This document shows positions 1 to 9,698 of a stretch of 64,000 nucleotides of DNA, piece after piece; positions within the stretch are counted from its first letter, which is position 1, and every line of letters begins with the position of its first letter. The DNA is taken from positions 1,922,001-1,986,000 of the forward strand of contig BCGN01000002.1 of assembly GCA_001599295.1 (NCBI GenBank), in the 5' to 3' direction. The notes under the pieces were generated by a model, which saw nothing but the letters and a program-made list of their open reading frames with translations, was not told where the DNA came from and made no database searches. Both the position numbers and the translations under genes were made by a program. This stretch comes from Sporopachydermia quercuum (Eukaryota > Ascomycota > Sporopachydermiomycetes > Sporopachydermiales > Sporopachydermiaceae).

Positions 1-16
1 TCATAGTATCTTGATT

Positions 17-25
17 TATATATAG
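17..25 (+). promoter_or_regulatory. Possible TATA box of the DHA1 exporter
   Basis: A TATATATAG run lies about 170 bp upstream of the ATG at 197, a usual place for a yeast TATA element. The rest of bases 1-196 shows no gene. AT-rich sequence makes such runs common, so this is only a candidate. Confidence 0.3.
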
Positions 26-196
26 AATACAAGTACCACGCCTTTTAGAATCTTCAGACAGTCAATTTATTGCTTTTGTTGTAAACAGTTCCATAAATCT
101 ATTGATAGGAAGGATCTGTATTGTAGTTTTACTAGTAAGCCAGAAGACTATTGGGATAACTTAGGATATTATCAAGCACCAAAAAAATAAATCAAT

Positions 197-1975
197 ATGA
201 GTGAAGGTACAAGCTCCAGTAGGAGCTCATCGATATCAATAGGAACATCGAACGATCACCACTCGAGTGACGTTGAAAAGCAGTTCGACATGTACTCTAA
301 ATCACTGTATAGCAGCAGTTCCAACAATGAAACCAAATCACAGATTGATATAGAAAGTATAGCCCCAGACGAATCAGTAAAGGATGTAGCTATGTCAGAA
401 GGAGACTACTGTCCTAGGAATTATTCATTAATGGGTCGAGGAAGGCTAGGTAGTTTTTCTCGTAGTGATCGTTCATTATACATGAAGCCAGATGGTACTC
501 AAATAAAAGTACCAAGAATTGGTGGTGGGAAACCCTTTCCAAATCATCCTGAAGATTCTTGGAAATATACTGTGGAGTTTGATGGAACTGAAGATCCAGC
601 TTTCCCTCAGAACTGGTCAAGAGGCCAAAAAATATTCACAACTCTTTTACTAGTGTTGAATACTATAGTTGTGACATGGGGTTCTTCAGTGTATGCTCCT
701 ACTATCACTGAAATATCAAAAAAGTTTGAAGTGAGCGAAACCGTTGCAACCTTAGGTCTTTCTCTTTATATCCTTGGGTTTGCTTCAGGTCCTTGTTTAT
801 GGGGCCCAATGTCGGAAGTTTATGGTAGAAAGATGCCAATAGTTCTATGCACTTTTCTCTTTTCAATATTTCAATTTGCAACTGCTTCTGCTGAAAACAT
901 TCAAACGTTGCTTATATGCAGATTCTTTGGAGGATTTTTTGGTGCATCACCGATAACTATAACTGGGGCTACCTTTTCTGATATGTACTCCATCAGAATT
1001 AGAGGTGCTGCTTTGGCGTGTTTTCTCTTTGGTGTATTCTTTGGTCCTTTACTATCACCAATTATTGGTGGAGTAATGGTTGAATATATTCCAAAATATG
1101 GCTGGAGATGGACCAATTATTCAACGGGTATAATGGGTTTGGTGATCACAGCGTTGCTTCAGTTATTTCAACAAGAATCATATGCCCCAGTCGTGTTATC
1201 TGAAAAGGCCAGAATTTTGCGAATTCTAACAGGCAATTGGGCTGTTCATTCTCAGATTGAAGAGGTAGAAATGGAATTCACAAGCTTGCTTATAAAGAAC
1301 ATCCAAAGACCAATAATGATGTTGATGAGAGAACCTATTCTGTTCTTTATATCAATGTACAATGCATTTCTATATGGATTGATGTACCTAATCTTAAAGG
1401 CGTATCCTATTATATTTATTCGTGGTTATGCAATGAGAACTTCTGTTGGTATGCTTCCATATCTAGGGTTGATATTGGGAACCTTTTTCGGTCTCATTGC
1501 TTGTTTACTGGGTGAACGACATTTCAATAACATGATGAAGAAGAATAACAATACAGCTAAGCCGGAAGCAAGAATACCAGTGATGATTCTTGGGGCCATA
1601 TCTCTTCCTATAGGATTATTCATCTTGGGATGGACAGGAAATAAACCTGATGTAATTTCACCATTCATCCCACTATTCTTTGGAGGAATTCCAATTGGAT
1701 TCTCCATGCTAACGATTTTCCCTATATCAAATAGCTATTGCATTGACATGTACTTAAAACACGCAGCATCCGCATTAGCAGTTTTGACATTCACAAGATC
1801 AGCATTTGGCGCTGCATTTCCTTTATTTGCCACAGCTATGTTCGATAATCTTGGAATTGGGTCTGCTGCTTCCATCCTAGGTGGAATAGCTGTATTAATG
1901 ATTCCCGTACCCTGTATCATACTGAAATACGGTGCTCAGATCCGCGCAAGGTCAAATTACAATTCTACTAATTAA
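197..1975 (+). CDS. MFS drug:H+ antiporter, DHA1 family (TPO1/FLU1-like)
   Basis: This 592-residue protein has a hydrophilic, serine-rich cytosolic N-terminus of about 140 residues, followed by a 12-segment major facilitator core (roughly residues 145-585). The stretch just before helix 1 (DPAFPQNWSRGQK) matches the 'NPxNWxxxKK' lead-in of fungal DHA1 exporters. Motif A in the loop between helices 2 and 3 is visible as GPMSEVYGRK, and an acidic/aromatic central loop separates the two halves. The family exports drugs, polyamines or organic acids across the plasma membrane in exchange for protons; substrate cannot be read from sequence. The start is the first ATG in an open frame, with A at -3. 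The next gene downstream is MDM34, 1.1 kb away on the same strand. The subfamily (Tpo1, Flu1 or Mdr1 side) is not resolved. Confidence 0.88.
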   Translation: MSEGTSSSRSSSISIGTSNDHHSSDVEKQFDMYSKSLYSSSSNNETKSQIDIESIAPDESVKDVAMSEGDYCPRNYSLMGRGRLGSFSRSDRSLYMKPDGTQIKVPRIGGGKPFPNHPEDSWKYTVEFDGTEDPAFPQNWSRGQKIFTTLLLVLNTIVVTWGSSVYAPTITEISKKFEVSETVATLGLSLYILGFASGPCLWGPMSEVYGRKMPIVLCTFLFSIFQFATASAENIQTLLICRFFGGFFGASPITITGATFSDMYSIRIRGAALACFLFGVFFGPLLSPIIGGVMVEYIPKYGWRWTNYSTGIMGLVITALLQLFQQESYAPVVLSEKARILRILTGNWAVHSQIEEVEMEFTSLLIKNIQRPIMMLMREPILFFISMYNAFLYGLMYLILKAYPIIFIRGYAMRTSVGMLPYLGLILGTFFGLIACLLGERHFNNMMKKNNNTAKPEARIPVMILGAISLPIGLFILGWTGNKPDVISPFIPLFFGGIPIGFSMLTIFPISNSYCIDMYLKHAASALAVLTFTRSAFGAAFPLFATAMFDNLGIGSAASILGGIAVLMIPVPCIILKYGAQIRARSNYNSTN

Positions 1976-3111
1976 GCCAAACAGTATCCAGCAATTGAAA
2001 GTTCAACTTTTGGAAATCATACAATTTANCTTTCATTCAGCTCATCAACTCATCAATTCTCCTTAGCATAATATCTCACATCTGGCGATATCTTATGACT
2101 GATTGCGCTGCACTACCCACATACATCATAGATCTGTATATATACATAAAGCATTAATAGCCTAACCAAATTCACAGCAACATTATACTACGAGTAAGCA
2201 TTAGATCCTCTTTATAATGGCCAATAGTAANCATAATAATCCTAATAATCCTTGCAGTTAACATAACGATCAAATCATCGTTCCTTCCATCACAATCCTC
2301 ATCAACCATCCCACATCACCCTTTACGTCTCATAACACATACATGTCCCATTCATTCCATGATCATTGTCCGATAATGTAATCTTCACATCTTTTCCCCA
2401 GGCACATTCAACCTTTTAAAGATCACGTTATTAAAAGATTACGTTAAAAAATATTCCCTTTCCAGTAATGGTAGTGACTTTTTTAGGCACTGCAAATACA
2501 GCAGCAACAAAATACAGTAAGTTCGGTCAATAGGAAGTTCGTTCCATAATACAATAGTAATCCAAACCAGAAAACCTGTCACGGATACAAAATATAATAG
2601 GGAAAAGCTTTCTTTCTTTCTTGCATTATAATAATCACAAGATCTTCAAAATAGAAGCTACATTTATTTCACCTAGATAGTAGTACCAAGTGTGTGGAGA
2701 GAGTTGATCAACAGTTCTGAGCAACGGAAATTTCTTTACTGTTTATAAGAATTTTATAAGATTAAAGGAGGCAGGTTTTTGCTATCAGGAAGAACAGTAA
2801 AACGAATTAGCATTAGATTGTGTTTCATGATACGAACTCTTCAAGATACTCTTGAGTAGTAGAAAACACTGTTGCAACTGAAGATTTTAGATTGTGTCGC
2901 TTTAGTTAAATTGGCAAAGAATGATAAAGGCAAGGAATAGTACACAGTTATAAGGATACAAGGATACAAGGATCATACTTTTCATTTAGAAACCACTTCA
3001 ATATCCGGTTTTATACTATGAATTGAAGTTTTAGAATCCAATCGTACAAGTTCTCAGCTTCACTGAAATATCATCAACTGATTTATCATTGAACAAAACA
3101 ACANTATCACA
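1976..3111. other. Intergenic, DHA1 exporter to MDM34
   Basis: About 1.1 kb with no convincing coding region or RNA gene. It must hold the exporter's 3' end and the MDM34 promoter. Two single N bases lie near 2029 and 2232. Confidence 0.6.
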
Positions 3112-5004
3112 ATGTCATTCGCATTTGACTGGTCGTCTATCGAGCAAAAGCAGTTCTCGTCTTATACAAAGACACTGCTAACAGATGCTCTCAATATGGG
3201 TCAAAAACCTCCAGTGATTGCAGATAAAATTACAGTATCAGATCTTTCATTAGGTACCCAATCGCCAGATATCGAAATTCTAGAAATTGGTGATATAGGA
3301 TTAGAAAGGTTTCAAGGTATATTTAAAATTAAGTACTCAGGAGATGCAGCAATCACTCTTTCAACAAAAGTTCAGGCAAACCCATTGAACATTTACTCAA
3401 CTATTTATAACAATGATTTAACCAATAACTTTGCAATGCCAGATTTTCTTATGGCTGATGCTACATTTCCAATACCACTTATCCTGTCTCTTTCAGAAAT
3501 CAAGTTATCAGGAATCATTATAATGGTNTTCTCAAAAAAGAATGGGTTAACACTTGTATTCAAGAATGACCCTTTAGAATCAATTTCTGTGTCATCTACT
3601 TTCAATAAATTACCCGTGCTCGCAAAGTTTTTACAGGTTCAAATTGAGAATCAAATCAGAGATTTATTCAGAGAAGANCTGCCTACAATTCTACACAAAC
3701 TTAGCCATAGATACACTACTGCAAATGGTGGATTAATGGCTGTTCAGTTGCATAATCAATTGTTACGCGCTAATAACTCACCATTAAACAATCTACAACC
3801 AAGTGGNTCCAACTCATATGGGTTTGAAGATATCAACCCTGATTTACCTCAACTATCACCTACCAATATGCTTAAGCTACAGATGTTGTTTGCATCCAGA
3901 AATACCCTATCTGTTTTCACTCCAGCAATTAACGATGTAGTTTATAGATCAACTATGGATAAGTTTGAAAATAAATCTGAATTGTTCTTCAAGTTGAAAG
4001 ATTTGAACATGGATAGGAAACATTTGTCCGGAGACAACTATCATCAAATGGAACAATATATCAAACAGATAGCTACTATGCAATCAAAGGTTTATTATAG
4101 AAGTATACATGAAAAACCTAGAAGAAGANTTTTGACACTAGGTAGAAACAGGGATGGAAGTACTAAAGTTAAGTCTGATATACAACCTCCTATTGAACTA
4201 CCAGCGGATATGAAACTGGAAACTTCTGACACTCTATCCGTTAATTCTGATGCCACCGCTGTAGAAAACGATAATGCAAGATTATTAAGTTCTTTGAAAT
4301 CTCATGAAATGATGAAATCTCAAACATATAATGGCTCAACTAACCTACAAAAAGTTGACAAGGAATCCCATTTCGAAGTTCCTAGGACCCGATCACATCT
4401 CAATGTGAACGGAGGAACAACTCTTGGCCTTACACATACCAAGAACAGACAAAGACATTCATCCAACTATGTCAAATCACCAAGGTTTACCTATACGACT
4501 GGTACTTTTGATGATGAGTTGAATGATGATATACCTGGAATGAATGTTAATGACCCCAGTGTACTTCCNGGAAAAGAGAAAGTACCTTCAGCCGTTTTCA
4601 GATTTGGTGGTGATGTTTCTGAGTTAGATAGCAGTAGCGAATCAGAAGTGGAGCATGAAATTGGAGCTGTTGCTGGAATGAAGAAGACAAGAAACCACCC
4701 AGAAATGAAACCAACCAAAAATTCGGTTGAACCTCAAAAGATGCAAACTAATAATAGCAGTTCGGACAAATTAACACCTGAGCATACCCTTTTCAATTTT
4801 GCTTCTTTGTTAGGATCTGGAAAGAGAGATATTCTTGGTTTGATGAGCGATACGAGTTCTAATTCTANAAGCAATAGTAATAATCAAAACAACAGTAGAA
4901 TTAGATTGTCGTCAACATGGGGAGAAAACAAATTTGATCGGAAAAAGATTATTGATTTCTTCCAGTCCAATGTAGTTGATTCACCACCACCGTATCAAGC
5001 ATGA
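3112..5004 (+). CDS. MDM34: Mdm34, outer-membrane subunit of the ERMES tether
   Basis: The 630-residue product opens with [10 protein letters not shown] and carries an N-terminal SMP lipid-binding domain (about residues 1-200). This is followed by a long, low-complexity, Ser/Asn-rich tail, the usual Mdm34 (Mmm2) plan. Recognisable family segments are the TMPQ-like '[17 protein letters not shown]' region and '[12 protein letters not shown]' closing the SMP domain. With Mmm1, Mdm10 and Mdm12, Mdm34 joins the endoplasmic reticulum to mitochondria, moves phospholipids and supports mitochondrial shape. The protein is longer than the roughly 460-residue S. cerevisiae one, with the excess in the tail. 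Several single N bases leave unknown residues. It is convergent with BOL2. Confidence 0.9.
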   Translation: MSFAFDWSSIEQKQFSSYTKTLLTDALNMGQKPPVIADKITVSDLSLGTQSPDIEILEIGDIGLERFQGIFKIKYSGDAAITLSTKVQANPLNIYSTIYNNDLTNNFAMPDFLMADATFPIPLILSLSEIKLSGIIIMXFSKKNGLTLVFKNDPLESISVSSTFNKLPVLAKFLQVQIENQIRDLFREXLPTILHKLSHRYTTANGGLMAVQLHNQLLRANNSPLNNLQPSXSNSYGFEDINPDLPQLSPTNMLKLQMLFASRNTLSVFTPAINDVVYRSTMDKFENKSELFFKLKDLNMDRKHLSGDNYHQMEQYIKQIATMQSKVYYRSIHEKPRRRXLTLGRNRDGSTKVKSDIQPPIELPADMKLETSDTLSVNSDATAVENDNARLLSSLKSHEMMKSQTYNGSTNLQKVDKESHFEVPRTRSHLNVNGGTTLGLTHTKNRQRHSSNYVKSPRFTYTTGTFDDELNDDIPGMNVNDPSVLXGKEKVPSAVFRFGGDVSELDSSSESEVEHEIGAVAGMKKTRNHPEMKPTKNSVEPQKMQTNNSSSDKLTPEHTLFNFASLLGSGKRDILGLMSDTSSNSXSNSNNQNNSRIRLSSTWGENKFDRKKIIDFFQSNVVDSPPPYQA

Positions 5005-5343
5005 ATCAGTTTGGTGGCTTTTCAGTTATTAGCATTTTCAAACTTAACCTTCTCAAGTGAATCAAATAATTGAATGAGTGATTTCATTCATCGTGTTGTT
5101 TATTCTTCTCCTGTCATCTTATATTATTATGTGTACTACCTATACTTTTATTGGTTTTTATGGGAAATGTTTACGAATTTATGTCTTTATGTTTGACCTG
5201 TCTGTCACCTGTACGTAAAACGGAATTGTAGTTGTAGGTCTTATGCGCTGCATGAAAATAGACAAAAATGACTAAAAATAATAATACACGTTTATCAGGG
5301 TGATGTTAAATTTATGCTATTAATCAAAATATATAGTTCTCAA
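5005..5343. other. Convergent 3' intergenic, MDM34/BOL2
   Basis: About 340 bp between two convergent stop codons. It is AT-rich, with no gene seen, and presumably holds both polyadenylation regions. Confidence 0.6.
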
Positions 5344-5702
5344 TCATTCACCTTGAGCTTTTTGCCATTCATCAACGGTATATGATTTCTGCGTGAAGGC
5401 ATGTATTGCTGCGATTTCGTCTTTCAAAGCAGTATTAACCAGCCTATGCCTCACGAGCTTATTTTTCCCTTTAAACACATCAGAAACTATCACCACTTGG
5501 TATGCTTGTCCACAACCACCTGAATGCACGGGTCAATTAGAATCAATATCAACATTTATATATCAGTAATAACACCTGCGAAGCGTNGAATCTTTGTCCA
5601 ATATATGTCACACTTACCACTCATATCNATAATCTCCAAATACTGGGCTCCCAGTTTTTCAGTTATCATCTGCCGTAGATGTTCTTCTGTCACTTGACTC
5701 AT
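5344..5702 (-). CDS. BOL2: BolA-like protein Bol2/Fra2, two exons
   Basis: Exon 1 runs 5702-5618 and exon 2 runs 5519-5344. The 98-nt intron has a GTAAGT donor and a TTCAG acceptor, with a CTAAT branch-like site 17 nt before the acceptor. Splicing gives 86 residues. The junction makes DMSGGCGQAY, matching the DLSYGCGQ signature of the yeast protein and restoring the conserved cysteine. IHAFTQKSYT near the end holds the conserved histidine. Bol2/Fra2 pairs with monothiol glutaredoxins to pass or sense Fe-S clusters and report iron status to iron-responsive transcription factors. The gene is divergent from NIF3 and sits 1.9 kb from a siderophore transporter gene. Confidence 0.88.
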
Positions 5703-6364
5703 TGTATAATCGATTCTATGCCTTGTAGATAAATGTCCAATTAATCTTTAGCTCAACAATCGCTGCTTAATAATCATTGAGCGAAATGATAATACAGGAA
5801 AGAACAAGTTTAGTTAATGCTAGATACTCTGTTCACTTCAAAATGTTTTTTTTTTTGCTTTCAGAACCAACAATACTATAGCAATATTACCAAAGTATAC
5901 TCTTCAACCATCAAATAATATCGAATACCATCAATGTCCACATACATTAAATCTAAAATCAGCTAGCCATTCTCGATTCATTATCTATAAGATCTGAGTT
6001 CCTTTTTACTTGTATTTCCACTGCCCAAAAATTGACTGACTTTGTGTGACCACATTATTATTGAGTACAAACGTATTTCGAGGCAAAATGAGACTTGATG
6101 TCTCTCATGCATGAGGGAGCATGATTATACATTGTCATATTTCAAATTCTGCTTTTTTGGCTGATTATGTACATCATTTTTCTTCCTTTCGATTAGAAAC
6201 AAGTAATGATTAAGAGAACATTGACTGAGCTTCTATATATTTATTTGGCAGTGAAATAAAGATTTTGGAGAATTTAGCAATATATTTTTAGTATATACTT
6301 TAGTATATACTTATTGGNTGGATCCTTAGATACTTTCGTACAGTTGACCTACTGAATGAACAGA
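5703..6364. other. Divergent promoter region, BOL2/NIF3
   Basis: About 660 bp shared between two divergent intron-containing genes. It includes a poly-T run near 5848 and AT-rich stretches. No additional gene is visible. Confidence 0.6.
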
Positions 6365-7407
6365 ATGTCAAATCCTCGTCTAGTTAAGTCAATTGTTTCT
6401 GCAGGTATGTAATANAATATTACAACCTTCTATTCTGGATTATTAGTTGATGAAAGAAAAGTAATCAAGGGCCGCTATCTGAATACAATTTCAAGGGCTT
6501 CTTTTCAATTAATTTGAATTGATTCAATTAGCTAACGTATTCAACAGTTGAAACCGTTTATCCTAAAGTGCTTGCTGAATCAGCATGGGATAATACTGGA
6601 CTTTTGCTCGATTGTCCTTCATTAACAGAAACGGCAACAACAAAAAGGAAAGCTGCAGTTTTACTAACAATTGATCTAACAACAAGGGTTGTAGACGAAG
6701 TTATTCAGCATAACAAATCAGAAGAGAATTCTTTAATTGCTTTAGTCCTCGCGTATCATCCCTTTATCTTCCGAGGTATCAAATCTATCACTACATCGAA
6801 TCCTCAGCATGTCTCAATGTTGAAATTAATCCGCGAAGGCGTTTCTGTTTATTGTCCTCATACAGCTGTTGATGCAACCCCCGGAGGAGTAAATGACTGG
6901 CTATGTGACATTGTTTCATTAGGAAAGTCCAATGAAGTTTCGAGGAACGTGATATCGAAAACTATTAATCCACCTGATGGATTTGATGGTGCCGGTGTTG
7001 GAAAAGTAGTCGAATTAAAAGATGCTATATCCTTCAATGAAGCATTGAAAAGAGTCAAACAAGGAGTCAATATGTCTTTGGTCCAAGCAGCAAGAACCAA
7101 AAAACACTTGAAAAATCCAAATGATTCATCAATCAAGACCTTTGCAGTGTGCGCAGGTTCGGGTGCAAGTGTTTTCTCAGAATCACATCAAACTGTAGAC
7201 TTATTTTTCACAGGTGAACTTTCTCATCATGATTTATTAAGAATGAATGAAAATGGGAGCAGTGCAATTCTATGTGGTCATTCAAATACTGAAAGGGGTT
7301 ACCTTTCATTGATGAAGGCCAAACTACAAGACGTGTTTAAGTCTAGTAACTTAGATATTGATATCACCATCAGTGAAACAGATTCTGATCCTTTAGAAAT
7401 ATTATGA
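6365..7407 (+). CDS. NIF3: NIF3/DUF34-family protein, two exons
   Basis: Exon 1 is 6365-6404 and exon 2 is 6548-7407. The 143-nt intron has a GTATGT donor, a GCTAAC branch and a CAACAG acceptor 12 nt after the branch adenine. The 299-residue product then begins MSNPRLVKSIVSAVETVYP and runs into SAWDNTGLLLD, the conserved family opening (S. cerevisiae: KSWDNTGLLVE). Metal-binding-type motifs are YHPFIF, HTAVDATPGGVNDWL and the C-terminal CGHSNTERGYL. An in-frame ATG nine bases upstream (6356) would add MNR; the choice is uncertain. NIF3-like proteins form toroidal hexamers with a di-metal site; their biochemical role is poorly defined. Convergent with the siderophore transporter gene. Confidence 0.9.
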
Positions 7408-7617
7408 AATTCCAAGATTTGATGAGGTATCTACAAATATATGGTTTGTAAGTTAATTTGCAAACCTAAGAAAACAAAAGAAAGCTATATCTTACATTCC
7501 CTGAAAGACGAACCTACAAACAACTACTAATCATCTTATAACTAAGAACTACTAAAATTAGTGAATCACTTTGAATATAGTTGTATAAATATAAANGAAG
7601 AAAAATGCATAACTTGA

Positions 7618-9522
7618 TTATTTCCAAATCTGCCACCATGGGGTGTTATCTTTGACAAGATGTTCTTGAACTTCAGCATCGCTTAATTCTCCTTCCTTTG
7701 CCATTTCCAAGGATTGAACAGAAGCTAATCGATGGTTTCTTGTTAATAATCCAAATACGATAAGTGGCACGCACAAACATGTACCAGTAAGACATAGTAA
7801 TCTTTGGACGTGTCTGTAAGCATCTACAACATCCATTCTATAAGGTGTCCCCCAAGTGTATTCAAGAATGAATTCAAATGGTGAACCATAAGCTAATGCA
7901 ACAACAGCAGGATCAGAAATTCTTTTAGCAATTTGACCAGGTAACACTTGAGTCCAAATAGCACCAGAAATACAATTTCCCAATGCTGAACCAATTTGAT
8001 AAGAAGTAAGGTATAATGATGTGATGACAGCAAGATTCTCGTGTTTAGTACAACTTTGAATTGAAACTTGCACAGGATAGGTAAAGAAACCAGCACCAAA
8101 ACCTAGCAAGCATAAAGAGCCAATAATTCCACTGACACTTGATGATCCGCCTCTGAAATGAACTAATAAGCCCATTGATAGTAACCATATGCATGTACCA
8201 AATACGACAAAAGGCTTGAGAATTCTAATTCTTGAGATAACCAAACCCAATATACCACCAGTAATAACTGATGTGAAAGAATATAATTGAGTGATATTTG
8301 TTGCTGCTTTATTTGATTGATTGACTGCAACAACAAGAATGGTATACATAAAATCACCCTGCATATACCAGATCAAATTGATAAGAACACCAATACAAAG
8401 AGAAGCCCAAACACCACGATCTTTGATTAATTGGGTAGGAGCAATTGGATTTCTTGCTCTAGTTTCCCAGTAAATAAATGCTGGGAGACAAAGTCCACCA
8501 ACAATTAAAGGAGCAATGATTTTTGCCTTTTTCCATTCAGAAGAAACACCACCAGCAAGAGTTAAAGGAACTAAGATCAATGCCAAGAATGCTGCCAATA
8601 GAATCAAACCGATGACATCTAATTTCCAGAATAATTCAACAAGAAATACCCCTTTTCTTCTGAAATATTCTTTATACCCAAGGTCTTTGATTGAAGGTGT
8701 TTTAAAGGCATCAAGNTCACCAGAACGTTTTGCTTTCCAAATCATATGAATAAAACAAAGAAACAACGGAATGGCGGAAACTGGGTAAATAAAGGCCCAC
8801 ATACCAATACCCCAACTCCAATTTGCCATACCAATTGAAGATGCAACGTCACCAGCAATCCATGCATTAACGATGAAGGGATAAGCAGGAATGAACGAAA
8901 CAAACAGTCTCCAATTCAGATTAGAGTAATCGGCAATAAGAACTTCTAAAATCAATTGACTTCCTGTATAGCCTAATTGATAAAGTAAAGCACCAGCAGC
9001 AAAAGATGAGACACCATGAGANTGAGATTCAATTATAGTACCAATGACATAGAATATAACTGCAACAATGAAAAGTTCCATTCTACCAAACACATCAGAC
9101 AATCTAGCATACAACGGCTGAGTTGCTGCAGCCATGACACTTCTAGCAACATTAACGGTAGATAATAAAGAGTGCTGGGAGTATGAGGAAGTTGCTTGAG
9201 CTTGAAAATTATAACGAATACTACCATCTAAACTATATGTATACGATACGCAAAAGATGGAGATATAGAGAATGATTCTTAACCATTTTGATTGATAATG
9301 CCTTGCAATAACTTCTGATTTTCTAACACCAGGTTCTGCCAGTGCAATCGGATCTTTGATAACAGAACTTTCATCTCTTCCTGTTTCTAAATCTTTTTCA
9401 TTATAGGTTGATAAATCGTATTGTTTGAGAGAATTGTCAGGACTATCTTTAATGATAGTTGAAGAAACACCGGCTCTTCCATCAACTTCCGTGTCTACAA
9501 TCTGAGAATCTTTTTCTGACAT
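7618..9522 (-). CDS. Siderophore-iron transporter, ARN/SIT MFS family
   Basis: The 634-residue protein has an acidic cytosolic N-terminus followed by a 14-helix MFS core, typical of the siderophore-iron transporter family. Family marks are the pre-helix segment 'GVRKSEVIARHYQSKW', then 'YSLDGSIRYNFQAQATSSY', and 'ATQPLYARLSDVFGRMELF' between helices 2 and 3. The C-terminal extracellular loop 'YGSPFEFILEYTWGTPYR' is also characteristic. It imports ferric siderophore complexes (hydroxamates, ferrichrome or a relative) at the plasma membrane or endosome. The upstream region holds GATA-type iron motifs (9622-9630 and 9690-9698), suggesting repression when iron is plentiful. The exact paralogue (Arn1, Sit1, Taf1 or Enb1 side) is not resolved. 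Two residues are unknown because of N bases. Confidence 0.88.
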   Translation of the reverse strand: MSEKDSQIVDTEVDGRAGVSSTIIKDSPDNSLKQYDLSTYNEKDLETGRDESSVIKDPIALAEPGVRKSEVIARHYQSKWLRIILYISIFCVSYTYSLDGSIRYNFQAQATSSYSQHSLLSTVNVARSVMAAATQPLYARLSDVFGRMELFIVAVIFYVIGTIIESXSHGVSSFAAGALLYQLGYTGSQLILEVLIADYSNLNWRLFVSFIPAYPFIVNAWIAGDVASSIGMANWSWGIGMWAFIYPVSAIPLFLCFIHMIWKAKRSGXLDAFKTPSIKDLGYKEYFRRKGVFLVELFWKLDVIGLILLAAFLALILVPLTLAGGVSSEWKKAKIIAPLIVGGLCLPAFIYWETRARNPIAPTQLIKDRGVWASLCIGVLINLIWYMQGDFMYTILVVAVNQSNKAATNITQLYSFTSVITGGILGLVISRIRILKPFVVFGTCIWLLSMGLLVHFRGGSSSVSGIIGSLCLLGFGAGFFTYPVQVSIQSCTKHENLAVITSLYLTSYQIGSALGNCISGAIWTQVLPGQIAKRISDPAVVALAYGSPFEFILEYTWGTPYRMDVVDAYRHVQRLLCLTGTCLCVPLIVFGLLTRNHRLASVQSLEMAKEGELSDAEVQEHLVKDNTPWWQIWK

Positions 9523-9621
9523 TTTGACTAAATGTTAAACNTTTACTTGAATACAATGATATATTGATTATTGCATACACACTAGGGATATAGCCAATAT
9601 CTTCACGGAATAGATCAGTTG

Positions 9622-9630
9622 TTATCAGAT
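9622..9630 (-). promoter_or_regulatory. Iron-type GATA site upstream of the siderophore transporter
   Basis: On the minus strand the sequence is ATCTGATAA, an exact match to the ATCWGATAA consensus bound by Fep1/SreA/Sfu1-type GATA repressors. It lies about 100 bp upstream of the transporter ATG. A near match, ATCTGATAG, lies at 9690-9698 on the plus strand. Confidence 0.5.
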
Positions 9631-9689
9631 TGATCAGTGACTAAATATGCAAGAGATCTAACCCAATTTATAAATTTTTTACTGAGTTC

Positions 9690-9698
9690 ATCTGATAG
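9690..9698 (+). promoter_or_regulatory. Second GATA-like site, one mismatch
   Basis: ATCTGATAG differs from the iron-GATA consensus ATCWGATAA at the last base and lies about 170 bp upstream of the siderophore transporter. It is in opposite orientation to the perfect site 60 bp nearer the gene. Confidence 0.35.
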
